Source: DATKMS01 sp041497995 (GTDB lineage Bacteria; Desulfobacterota; Binatia; HRBIN30). Taken from it: 36,706 bases of DNA. The position numbers and the translations under genes are program-made. The stretch spans positions 1 through 36,706 of the forward strand of contig JBGQHM010000015.1 of NCBI GenBank assembly GCA_041497995.1, written 5' to 3'. The notes below the pieces were generated by a model. That model worked only from the letters and a program-made list of their open reading frames with translations, was not told the DNA's origin and made no database searches. Each line of letters begins with the position of its first letter. Position 1 is the first letter of the stretch. This document shows, piece by piece, positions 25,177 to 32,606 of the stretch.

Positions 25177-25902
25177 TCAGAGAATGCTTTCAAGAAATGC
25201 CGGGATGTACGACCGCCGTCGATTGAGCACCACGCCGAGGATGCGCGCGCCGACCTTGTCGAGCTGGCGCTTCGCCGCTTCCGCTTCCACAACCGGCGTG
25301 CTGTCGGCTTCGACCACCAGAATCACGCCATCGACCTTCGTCGCCAGCACGCTCGAGTCCGCGTAGCGATTGACCGGTGGGCCGTCGATGACGATGAAGT
25401 CGAACTGCGGCCGCAGACGGGTGGCCAGCGCATCGATGATCTCCAGATCAATTGGTCGGTGTGGGACCTCTCCCGCCGCAATCACCGACAGATTCATCTC
25501 TTCCAGGCGCATCGCCAGCGCCTCCGGCGCGGCGCGCCCCGCCGCGAAATCGACGACTCCAGCCTCGCTCGTCAACGGCAGCACCGCGCTGAACGACGGG
25601 GTGCGCAGATTGGCTTCGACCAGCAGGACGCGCGACTCCCGTTCCTTCGCTAAGGACGTGGCGAGGCCGATGGCGACCGTCGTCGCCCCCTCGCCGTGGC
25701 GTGGGGCAGTGACCAGAATCGTGTGCAGCCCCGACGGGACTGCAATCGACACCAAGCTGGCGCGGAGCTTGTGATACTCCTCCTCGGTGGGATCGGTGCG
25801 GCCCGAGGTGTCCAATACCGGGACCGGACGCGTAGGTGGCCGGAGCCGCGTCCGCTCCCGATCTTGCTCGGCCTTCTTCAGGGCTTCGTATATTTTGCTC
25901 AA
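25177..25902 (-). CDS. CpsD/CapB-type bacterial tyrosine-kinase relative with a degenerate Walker A motif
   Basis: The 241-aa protein starts MSKIYEALKKAEQDRERTR, the usual N-terminus of this family, and has EEYHKLRASL, FDFIVIDGPPV (Walker B) and VEAEAAKRQLDKVG. The Walker A loop, normally G-E-G-K-S/T, reads APRHGEGATT, with Ala73 in place of the Lys. The Walker A' box, normally D-A-D-L-R, reads VEANLR (Glu96, Asn98). The C-terminus has a single Tyr (SYIPAFLESIL) instead of the usual Tyr cluster. ATP use and autophosphorylation are therefore doubtful, and it may be a pseudokinase that still binds the Wzz partner encoded 20 bp upstream. Start is TTG 25902, the only start giving the family N-terminus. 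Confidence 0.85.
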   Translation of the reverse strand: MSKIYEALKKAEQDRERTRLRPPTRPVPVLDTSGRTDPTEEEYHKLRASLVSIAVPSGLHTILVTAPRHGEGATTVAIGLATSLAKERESRVLLVEANLRTPSFSAVLPLTSEAGVVDFAAGRAAPEALAMRLEEMNLSVIAAGEVPHRPIDLEIIDALATRLRPQFDFIVIDGPPVNRYADSSVLATKVDGVILVVEADSTPVVEAEAAKRQLDKVGARILGVVLNRRRSYIPAFLESIL

Positions 25903-25922
25903 GGTCAGGTCTATCTGGTTGT

Positions 25923-27473
25923 CTACGATCGAGGAACATCACCGATGCTGGCCAGCAGTGGCAATCCCAGGTGCCGCCCGACGTCGTGCTCTGATCGTAA
26001 TGAGCGACTCATGTACTCGCGACCGAACGCGGCAGCCAGCCCGAGCACCACGCCGGCAAGAACCAGGATCGCCACGGATGCGCGTTGTGTATCCGAGCGA
26101 GGCAACGGTAACGCCGGTCGCTGCACGACATTGATGTTGACCAGTTTCTGCTCGTCCATCGCCTGGCTGATGCGGGCTTCCTGTTCCCGCTTGACATAGA
26201 GCTCGTAGGTTTCGCGGCTGTTTTTCACCTCCTGGTCGAGGCGGTCATAGGCGATCGCCTTCTGTTGCAAGCTCCCCAAGCGGCGGTTCGAGCGGCTCAG
26301 GTCTTCTTCCACCATGACTTGGCGGGCGCGCATTTCCTTGATCTGGCTCTCCAGATCGAGCAGCGACCGCAGGCGATCTTCGCGCAGTGGGTTGGTGCGG
26401 AACAACTGGTGGGCCACGATGGTCGGGTGGTCGTGAACCTCCGCATCGATCTCCGCCTTGAGATCGGCGATCTCTTCGCCGTTGTCTCGCACGTGCCGGT
26501 CCTTGTCAGTGTACTTGCGCAGCAACGCCACTCGATCGACCTGGCGGTCGACGAGTTGCGCACTGAGCTGCGTGATCACCGGATTCACCTCAAGGGCTTG
26601 GGAACGCTTGACCACCTCCGGTTGCGACGCGATCTGCTCTCGGATAGCGCGGATGCGCTCCTCCGTCCCGACGATGCTCGTGCCGAGCTCGCGCAACGCG
26701 CTGCCCATTTCGCCAACGGCACGCACTGTCGCCAGGATCTCATCCTTGGGTGATACGATCCCCTGCTCCGACGCGAATCCCGCGAGCGCGTCCTCCGCCT
26801 TGCGCAGTCGCGTCTCCAGCAGCCGCTGCTGCTCGTCATAGAACCGAGGCAATCCCTTGTTGCCGTGGACCGTCGCATGGTAGGCGAGATACTCGTCGAC
26901 GACGCGATTGACCACGCGCGTAGCATAGCCCGCATCCGACGCCTTGTAGTCGATCTGGATCACATTCGACGCTTTGATCGGCGTGATCGCCAAGCTGGTC
27001 GTCATCCCGATCACTTGCTGGCCGAAAGAGTTGCCGCTCCTCGATACCACGGGGAGCGGCTCAATTGCGTCTCCCGAGATCGCCAGCGCCCGCACCACAT
27101 TGTCCAATAGATCCCGGCTCCGGATGATATGGACCTCTGAATTGACCAGCGACTCGTTGAGCTGGATCGTCTCCAGCTTGTTGACCTCCGTTGGCTGCAC
27201 GGTGGGATCGTCCCGCTGTGTGGAGATCATCACCTTCGCGGTGGCCGTGTAGCTCGGCTTGCGCGCGAGCGTCGCGATCAAACCGGGCAGAGTGATGGCG
27301 AGGAACACGATGGCGATGAGCCGCTTGCGCTTGAAGACGACGTGCAGGATGTCGCGGATCTGCTCGCTGACATTCTGCACGCCACTGGGATAGCCGTTGT
27401 ACGAGCCGTGACCGTTGCCGTAGCCGTTGCGACCGCCGTTCGGCCGGTCGCGGCGTGTCGGTTCGTGCGCCAT
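25923..27473 (-). CDS. Wzz/GumC-family polysaccharide chain-length determinant
   Basis: A 516-aa inner-membrane protein. A Gly/Asn/Tyr-rich N-terminal tail (about 1-33) precedes a first helix (about 47-66). The Wzz region YTATAKVMISTQ and a long coiled coil (about 190-440) follow, then SRETYELYVKREQEARISQ (GNVR-like) and a second helix (about 457-478). A short cytoplasmic tail ends LLASIGDVPRS. This family sets glycan length and links the inner-membrane polymerase to the Wza channel. It lies 10 bp after the lipoprotein gene and 20 bp before the kinase-like gene, the usual order. Confidence 0.93.
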   Translation of the reverse strand: MAHEPTRRDRPNGGRNGYGNGHGSYNGYPSGVQNVSEQIRDILHVVFKRKRLIAIVFLAITLPGLIATLARKPSYTATAKVMISTQRDDPTVQPTEVNKLETIQLNESLVNSEVHIIRSRDLLDNVVRALAISGDAIEPLPVVSRSGNSFGQQVIGMTTSLAITPIKASNVIQIDYKASDAGYATRVVNRVVDEYLAYHATVHGNKGLPRFYDEQQRLLETRLRKAEDALAGFASEQGIVSPKDEILATVRAVGEMGSALRELGTSIVGTEERIRAIREQIASQPEVVKRSQALEVNPVITQLSAQLVDRQVDRVALLRKYTDKDRHVRDNGEEIADLKAEIDAEVHDHPTIVAHQLFRTNPLREDRLRSLLDLESQIKEMRARQVMVEEDLSRSNRRLGSLQQKAIAYDRLDQEVKNSRETYELYVKREQEARISQAMDEQKLVNINVVQRPALPLPRSDTQRASVAILVLAGVVLGLAAAFGREYMSRSLRSEHDVGRHLGLPLLASIGDVPRS

Positions 27474-27483
27474 CTCACCAGCC

Positions 27484-28194
27484 CTAGAAGGTCGTGCCCG
27501 CTCCTACGCGGGGCTCGGTCGGCAAAATGCCGCGAATGTACAACCGCACGAAGGCGTTCACGTCGCCGATGAATGTACGGGGCACGTACAACACGTCTCC
27601 CGCGACCAAACGCGTCCCTTGCATGCGCCCGTCTTGCAGCGGCTTCGACAGATCGATGCGGGTCCCCTGATAGTCGCCTTGGCCAGGGGACAGTCGCAGC
27701 ACGCTGTCGATCCGCGCCGTATCCGTGAACCCTCCGCGGTCAACGATCGCTTGCAGCGGACTCATCCCAGGCCGGAAGGTCACAAATCCTGGGGCACGGA
27801 CCTCCCCGGCGACGTAAACTTTTCGGTCGCCCAACTGCGCCACCATCACGGAGACTTCCGGTTCCCGCAGGCGGTCGCTGGTCCGTTCCTTCACGACCTT
27901 CTCGAGCTCGGTGGTCGTGAGTCCCGCGGCGTGGATATCGCCGGCGACCTGCAGGGTGATGGCGCCATCGGGTCGAATCGGCACCTTCAAATCCAAATCG
28001 GGGTGGTAGAGAAACTTGACGCGCAGTAGATCCCCAGGTTGGAGCCGGTACTCGGCCTCGTTTTGCGGAATCAGGTCCTGCGGCGCATCGAGCGCGGGCA
28101 TGGGGACCACCATCGATGTTTGCTGAGCGCAGGCGCCCAGCAAAAGCGACTGCACGATGAGAAACACCCCTGCTACAACGTTAGTTCGTCGCAT
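27484..28194 (-). CDS. Wza-type polysaccharide export lipoprotein
   Basis: The 236-aa protein from ATG 28194 begins MRRTNVVAGVFLIVQSLLLG with lipobox LGAC and Cys22. It continues with YRLQPGDLLRVKF (Poly_export domain) and SLBB-like sequence GDRKVYVAGEVRAPGFVTF, and ends with an amphipathic NAFVRLYIRGILP. It is shorter than E. coli Wza (379 aa) but of the size of simpler export lipoproteins such as EpsA-like proteins. It would form the outer-membrane exit pore. The frame extends 68 codons upstream through the leader, but only this start yields a lipoprotein signal. A promoter candidate and hairpins lie upstream. Confidence 0.92.
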   Translation of the reverse strand: MRRTNVVAGVFLIVQSLLLGACAQQTSMVVPMPALDAPQDLIPQNEAEYRLQPGDLLRVKFLYHPDLDLKVPIRPDGAITLQVAGDIHAAGLTTTELEKVVKERTSDRLREPEVSVMVAQLGDRKVYVAGEVRAPGFVTFRPGMSPLQAIVDRGGFTDTARIDSVLRLSPGQGDYQGTRIDLSKPLQDGRMQGTRLVAGDVLYVPRTFIGDVNAFVRLYIRGILPTEPRVGAGTTF

Positions 28195-28230
28195 GTGTCT
28201 GAACAATCGATACGCTGGCCTGAACGCAGG

Positions 28231-28259
28231 CTTATACGATCTCCGCACTGAGCGAGCAA
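28231..28259 (-). promoter_or_regulatory. Candidate sigma-70 promoter for the export lipoprotein gene
   Basis: On the minus strand TTGCTC (forward 28254-28259), 17 bases of spacer and TATAAG (forward 28231-28236) make a good -10 and a weak -35. Transcription would start near 28224, about 30 bases before the ATG at 28194. It would give a second entry point into the operon after the NusG-like gene. Confidence 0.45.
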
Positions 28260-28381
28260 TCCCTCGACGAGCCCGTCTCCGGTTGTTCCACCGCCAGCAT
28301 TGATTCATCGCGCCACCAAGATTGGAGCGAGACATAGCTCCGCCCTCCGAGGCCCCCCGTATGGTTCTGCGCCTCACTCTG

Positions 28382-28427
28382 CGAGCCCTGCGGCTCACCC
28401 GGAGCGGACCCGCTGCGAATCCGCTCC
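28382..28427 (-). promoter_or_regulatory. Two GC-rich hairpins in the leader between the NusG-like and lipoprotein genes
   Basis: Positions 28401-28427 hold GGAGCGGA and TCCGCTCC around an 11-base loop (perfect 8-bp stem), and 28382-28395 hold GAGCC-CTGC-GGCTC. No run of T follows on the minus strand, so they are not classical intrinsic terminators. They may be RNA recognition elements for the NusG paralog or pause sites; the remainder of the 249-bp leader shows nothing else. Confidence 0.45.
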
Positions 28428-28443
28428 CCCTAGCCGCTCGGCG

Positions 28444-28938
28444 TTACGCCGATACGCGTTCAATAATCTGTTGCGGCACATCAACGCGCGTCTGCCTCCG
28501 CAACAATTCCATCAACACACGCACGCGTCCTTGCCCACATCCTGGGTGCTCAATGATTCCTACCAGCCCTTCGAATGGACCGTGCTTGATGCGCACCACG
28601 TCGCCTTCCTTGAATGACGGCAGCGGCCGCAAGATCCCTTCCTGCCCGCCCCTGGCGTACAGAAAGTCGACCACCGCGTCGTCGACGGGACAGGGCAGCG
28701 CACCAAACCCGACAAACTTGCGAACCCCGGGCGTCCACACGACATTGAAGTACTGCTGCTCCAGGTCGATCCGAACGAACAGGTACCCGGGAAAGAGTGG
28801 CGCCACGAGCGGCTTCACGGCGACCCGCGATGGTTCCAGGATACGCGGCAAGAAGGTTTCAACCGCCCGCCGATTGAGCTGATCTTGCGCGAACTGTTCG
28901 CGACGGGCTTTGGTGCTGATGACGTACCAGGCTAGCAT
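28444..28938 (-). CDS. NusG-family transcription elongation factor paralog (RfaH/LoaP-like)
   Basis: A 164-aa protein with an N-terminal NGN domain (WYVISTKARREQFAQDQLN, TFLPRI, PLFPGYLFVRIDL, VWTPGVRKFVGFG) and a C-terminal KOW domain (FKEGDVVRIKHGPFEGLVGII). It is a paralog type commonly embedded in polysaccharide loci, where it helps RNA polymerase read long operons. ATG 28938 follows the AAA protein gene by 12 bp and has GGGGAGG 6 bases upstream. Its position near the start of a roughly 28-kb operon supports an anti-termination role on the same transcript. Confidence 0.93.
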   Translation of the reverse strand: MLAWYVISTKARREQFAQDQLNRRAVETFLPRILEPSRVAVKPLVAPLFPGYLFVRIDLEQQYFNVVWTPGVRKFVGFGALPCPVDDAVVDFLYARGGQEGILRPLPSFKEGDVVRIKHGPFEGLVGIIEHPGCGQGRVRVLMELLRRQTRVDVPQQIIERVSA

Positions 28939-28950
28939 CGCAGCCCTCCC

Positions 28951-31005
28951 CTATTCTCCAAGCTGTGCAACGCGCGTGTCGTCGCGGAACAGGCGTTGCA
29001 GCTGCCGACCCGTGGCGATGACCTCGTCCCGATCTTTGAACCCTGAGAGGACGACCCGATACATACGTCGCTGCGACCCCTCGGCCGCCAAGACGTGGGC
29101 GTCGAGCCCGCGGCCCCGCAGCACCTTTTGAAAGCTACTGGCTCGGCGCTCCTGCGGCGTGGAGAACACGAGCAACGAATAGTGCCCCGATCCGTCACTC
29201 AAAATGGGGAATCCCTCACCCAGTTCCGGCAACCGAATCGTCTGACCGACGGCGATCAGATCGATGTTCGTCAACTCCGGATTCGCCAATTTGAGGAGGT
29301 CAAGGATCGTATAGCTTGCTTGGCCGTACTTGCGCGCGGCGATTTCCGACATGGAGTCACCGCTGCGTACAAGCACGTGCTCGAAGGTCACGCCGTCCAG
29401 GCGCGGCGCAGGACCGTCCTCGATGCCAGGATCACTCGCATCCACCCGATCGTCGCCGGCCACATCGGGCGATCCCGGATTTGCGGGCGGCAGAGCATCG
29501 ACCGTTTCCACCTTCGCCACCACCGGCGGAATGGATACGGCAGCGACGGCTGCAGGCTTCGCAGGCTGAGCGGCGGCAGGCACCGGATCCAAGTTGTCGA
29601 TCACCATCGGCTGCCCACTCACCTTTTGAGCCACGGCCACTTGCTCCGGCGGGCGCGACGCCGCACCGCGCTCATCAAGGACCTGTTTCTGCGTCTCGCT
29701 GCCACGCTCTGCGGGCCGTGTTCCACCTGGCGGCATCTCCTTAGCTACGCCAGGTACGCCGACATCCGGACCGCGTCCCTCGGGAGGTCTGGCCACAGCG
29801 GCGTCGCGGTGATCCACCACTGGCTCGGGGGCACGTCCCGCGTTGGCACCCTCCGCAGTCGCTGCACCGGGGCGATTCGGCACGGCCGGCTCCGCGTCTA
29901 CCTCTGCTGGCGGCCTGGCCCGATCGTCACCGCCGCCGGTTGCCAACTCAACCCCGACACCTTGGGGCTCAGATCCGGGACGGATCACCTCCAGTTGGCG
30001 CGTTGCGGGCACTGCCGCCGCTCGTTCGTCGGCATGCTTGCTCAGCACGGTTCGGCCGACGGACAGCAGACCCAGCACCATTGCAACCACCACCAGACCG
30101 ATCACTCCCAGGCGGTTACGCCACCGGCTCTGCGGCGCGATCAACGGCGCCGGAGCAGACACCTCGATAGGGCGGTCGTCCACATCCTCGCGTGGCGGTT
30201 CAACCGAGAGCAGGTCAGCCGCCGCCTCGGTAATCACGTCGGCGCCGATGCGCTTCTTCCCGAGCGCATACCCGATGACCAGTGCATTGTCGCACACCAC
30301 GTTCACCAGCCGCGGGATGCCGCGGGAGAAGTGATAGATTTGCTCCTCCGCCTCTCGCGAGAACAGTTTGAGATCGGGGCACCCAGCCGCCTGGAGGCGG
30401 TACTGGACGTACTCCGTGATCTCGTCACGCGACAGCGGCAGCAACCGGCAATTGATGCCGATGCGTTGGCGGAGTTGGCGCAGAATCGGGTTGCTCAGCT
30501 TCTGCCCCAGCTCCGGTTGCCCCGACAGCACGATCTGGAGGATCTTTTCCTTCGCGGTCTCTAAGTTCGAAAGCAGCCGCAAATCTTCCAGCACAGAGAA
30601 TTCGAGGTCCTGGGCCTCGTCAATCAAAAGGGCAACGTTGCCGCCGCCTCGCAGTTCCTCCAGCAGAAAACTGTTGAGCCGCTGCAGCATGTACAGCTTT
30701 TTTCCGTTGTGCACCGGTAGGGCAAACTCGGCGAACATGTACTCGAGGATCTCCTCGAAGGTCACGTTCGTATTGAAGATGAAGACCGACTTCGTCTTGG
30801 TATCCAGCTCCTCCAGCAGCTTGTTGAGCAGGGTGGTCTTCCCGGTGCCGGCTTCGCCGATCAATGTAATGAAGCCTTTGCGCTGGGTGATGCCGTAGTT
30901 GAGTGAGGCGATAGCCTCGCGATACCGAGCGTTCAGGTACAGAAACTTCGGGTCCGGCGTGACGTTGAAGGGTGGTTCCCTGAGCTGGTAGAACTCACAA
31001 TACAC
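28951..31005 (-). CDS. ExeA/PEP-CTERM-locus-type AAA ATPase fused to LysM and SPOR domains
   Basis: The 684-aa protein starts MYCEFYQLREPPFNVTPDPK, as in GspA/ExeA-like ATPases, with Walker A GEAGTGKTT (50-58) and Walker B LLIDEAQDL (126-134). A membrane helix (about 298-316) leads to a Pro/Ala/Gly-rich linker (about 325-540). A LysM domain follows (about 543-593, VLVRSGDSMSEIAARKYG) and then a SPOR domain (about 607-676, HYSLLVFSTPQE and MYRVVLSGFKDRDE). A cytoplasmic motor joined through the membrane to peptidoglycan-binding domains suggests it opens or positions the export machine in the cell wall. Start is GTG 31005, with GAGGTGA just upstream. It is the first gene after the sigma-54-type promoter. 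Confidence 0.9.
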   Translation of the reverse strand: MYCEFYQLREPPFNVTPDPKFLYLNARYREAIASLNYGITQRKGFITLIGEAGTGKTTLLNKLLEELDTKTKSVFIFNTNVTFEEILEYMFAEFALPVHNGKKLYMLQRLNSFLLEELRGGGNVALLIDEAQDLEFSVLEDLRLLSNLETAKEKILQIVLSGQPELGQKLSNPILRQLRQRIGINCRLLPLSRDEITEYVQYRLQAAGCPDLKLFSREAEEQIYHFSRGIPRLVNVVCDNALVIGYALGKKRIGADVITEAAADLLSVEPPREDVDDRPIEVSAPAPLIAPQSRWRNRLGVIGLVVVAMVLGLLSVGRTVLSKHADERAAAVPATRQLEVIRPGSEPQGVGVELATGGGDDRARPPAEVDAEPAVPNRPGAATAEGANAGRAPEPVVDHRDAAVARPPEGRGPDVGVPGVAKEMPPGGTRPAERGSETQKQVLDERGAASRPPEQVAVAQKVSGQPMVIDNLDPVPAAAQPAKPAAVAAVSIPPVVAKVETVDALPPANPGSPDVAGDDRVDASDPGIEDGPAPRLDGVTFEHVLVRSGDSMSEIAARKYGQASYTILDLLKLANPELTNIDLIAVGQTIRLPELGEGFPILSDGSGHYSLLVFSTPQERRASSFQKVLRGRGLDAHVLAAEGSQRRMYRVVLSGFKDRDEVIATGRQLQRLFRDDTRVAQLGE

Positions 31006-31026
31006 GAGTCACCTCACCCCTTTGGG

Positions 31027-31041
31027 GCAATTCACATGCCA
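31027..31041 (-). promoter_or_regulatory. Sigma-54 (RpoN)-type -24/-12 promoter of the polysaccharide operon
   Basis: The minus strand reads TGGCATGTGAATTGC, matching TGGCACG-N4-TTGC in 10 of 11 fixed positions with exact GG-to-GC spacing. The predicted start is near 31015, about 10 bases before GTG 31005, which leaves the GAGGTGA ribosome-binding site at the very 5' end. The NtrC-type regulator gene ends 114 bp upstream. Confidence 0.75.
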
Positions 31042-31081
31042 CGCCCGGAGGAACCACCATGCGTCCTCAGCGTGCGCACAC

Positions 31082-31119
31082 TCTGGCGTTGCTGCCAGAA
31101 CGCGAGGCGTTCGGCTCGC
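31082..31119. promoter_or_regulatory. Candidate activator-binding dyads upstream of the sigma-54 promoter
   Basis: TCTGGC-GTTGCT-GCCAGA (31082-31099) is a perfect 6-bp inverted repeat with a 6-base spacer, and GCGAG-N8-CTCGC (31102-31119) is a second dyad. They lie about 65-105 bases upstream of the predicted start, the normal distance for an NtrC-type enhancer site. The rest of the 31042-31154 spacer shows no other feature. Confidence 0.4.
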
Positions 31120-31154
31120 AGGTCTTGCATGCGCGCCAGATAGCACCACAGCCT

Positions 31155-32606
31155 TCATTCGTCGATCTCATCCGAACTGCCCCGCCCGTTGCGGCGAAAT
31201 TCGCCCGGTCGCAATCCGTGCAAGCGGATTTTACGGTGCAGGGTTGCTTGGTCGATCAGGGCATGGCGCGCCGCCGGGGCAATGCTCCCCCGGTAGTGCT
31301 CAAGAACCCGCGCCAGGTATTGGCGCTCTGCGGTCTTGAGGAACTGGCGCAGGGGCACCCGAAAATCGGAGCCACCGCGTTCCCGTGTCCCCTTTGACTC
31401 GCCGCCACCCGCGTCGACCTCACGGATGGTGTCTCCTTTGGCACGCAGCACCGCGCGCTCCATCACGTTGAGGAGCTCACGGATGTTGCCCGGCCAATTG
31501 TGCGCCATGAGCTGTGCCAACGCGCGCTCTGCGACCCGATTGATCCCCTTCTCACGCGCCATCTGGTTGTTCCGCAGGAAGTCGGCAACCAAGAGCGGAA
31601 CGTCGGCGATGCGCTGTCGGAGCGGCGGCAAGGCAACCGGCACGACGTTGATCCGGTAATAGAAATCCTCTCGCATACGGCCGGCAGACACGGTCGATGC
31701 AAGGTCCTGGTTGGTAGCTGCCACCACCCGCATATCGACACCGATGCGCCGATTGCTCCCCAAGCGCTCGATCGCCCGTTCTTCCAACACGCGCAGGAGC
31801 TTTGCCTGCATGCTCAGTGGGATGCTCTCCACCTCGTCGAGGAACAGCGTTCCGCCGTTCGCGGACTCGATCTTCCCGATGCGATCATTCATGGCACCGG
31901 TGAAGGCACCGCGTTCGTATCCAAACAGCTCGCTCTCCAGCAGGGCTTCCGGCACCGCGGCGCAGTTGATCGCGACAAAGCGGCCGGCCTTGCGCTTGCC
32001 CTGGAAGTGCATGGCGCGCGCGACCAACTCCTTCCCGGTGCCGGACTCTCCGGTGATCAGCACCGTGACATCACTCTGTGCGAGCATCTCAATCGTGGAG
32101 AACAGCTCGACCATGGTCGGATCGCCGCTGACCATGTTCGCGAACGTGTAACGATCGGATAACTGCTTGCGCAGGTACTCGATCTCATCGAGTAGGCGCC
32201 GCCGTTCCAGCACCTTCTGTGTGGCGAGAAGAATATCATCGGGCTCGAACGGCTTGGTGATGTAGTCGCTTGCACCCTGGCGCATCGCCTCGACCGCGCC
32301 TTTGATGCTGCCGTAGCCGGTGATCATGATGACATCGACGCCAGGCCAGCGCTCGCGGATCTCGCTGGTCAGCGTGATGCCGTCCTTGCCAGGCATCTTG
32401 AGGTCCACGACCGCCAACGCATACTCGGAGGCACCCAGCTTCTCGGTAGCCTCTTGGACATCGGCAGCCGAATCCACCATGTAGTCGTGGCTCGCGTACA
32501 ACCCTTCGAGTTGGCGGCGGATCAGCGGATCGTCGTCGACGATCAGGATCCGCACGGCATTCGTCGGGGTAGCGATCAGGGCTGGAGCGGAAGCACTATC
32601 TCCCAC
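31155..32606 (-). CDS. NtrC-family sigma-54-dependent response regulator (intact)
   Basis: A 483-aa protein with a receiver domain (VRILIVDDDPLIRR, phosphoacceptor Asp68 in VVDLKMPGKDG, TGYGS, Lys118 in TKPFEP). The AAA+ domain has Walker A GESGTGKE (186-193), GAFTGA (233-238), LFLDEV and the arginine-finger region YYRINVVPVALPPLRQR. A Fis-type HTH near the C-terminus includes LHRKIRLHGLRPGEF. It resembles the response regulators of exopolysaccharide/PEP-CTERM loci. The start GTG 32606 is chosen because GGGGGAGG lies 4 bases upstream; GTG 32555 is the alternative. It overlaps the end of the sensor gene by 31 bp and probably activates the sigma-54 promoter of the operon next door. Confidence 0.93.
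   Translation of the reverse strand: MGDSASAPALIATPTNAVRILIVDDDPLIRRQLEGLYASHDYMVDSAADVQEATEKLGASEYALAVVDLKMPGKDGITLTSEIRERWPGVDVIMITGYGSIKGAVEAMRQGASDYITKPFEPDDILLATQKVLERRRLLDEIEYLRKQLSDRYTFANMVSGDPTMVELFSTIEMLAQSDVTVLITGESGTGKELVARAMHFQGKRKAGRFVAINCAAVPEALLESELFGYERGAFTGAMNDRIGKIESANGGTLFLDEVESIPLSMQAKLLRVLEERAIERLGSNRRIGVDMRVVAATNQDLASTVSAGRMREDFYYRINVVPVALPPLRQRIADVPLLVADFLRNNQMAREKGINRVAERALAQLMAHNWPGNIRELLNVMERAVLRAKGDTIREVDAGGGESKGTRERGGSDFRVPLRQFLKTAERQYLARVLEHYRGSIAPAARHALIDQATLHRKIRLHGLRPGEFRRNGRGSSDEIDE

Noticed and set aside
28401..28427. 8-bp inverted repeat read as an intrinsic terminator after the NusG-like gene
   Set aside because: No T-run follows on the transcribed strand; kept only as a possible leader RNA structure.
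31032..31130. 32-codon minus-strand frame just upstream of the AAA protein gene
   Set aside because: It has no ribosome-binding site, overlaps the dyads and the sigma-54 promoter, and shows no recognisable sequence, so it is more likely non-coding control DNA.
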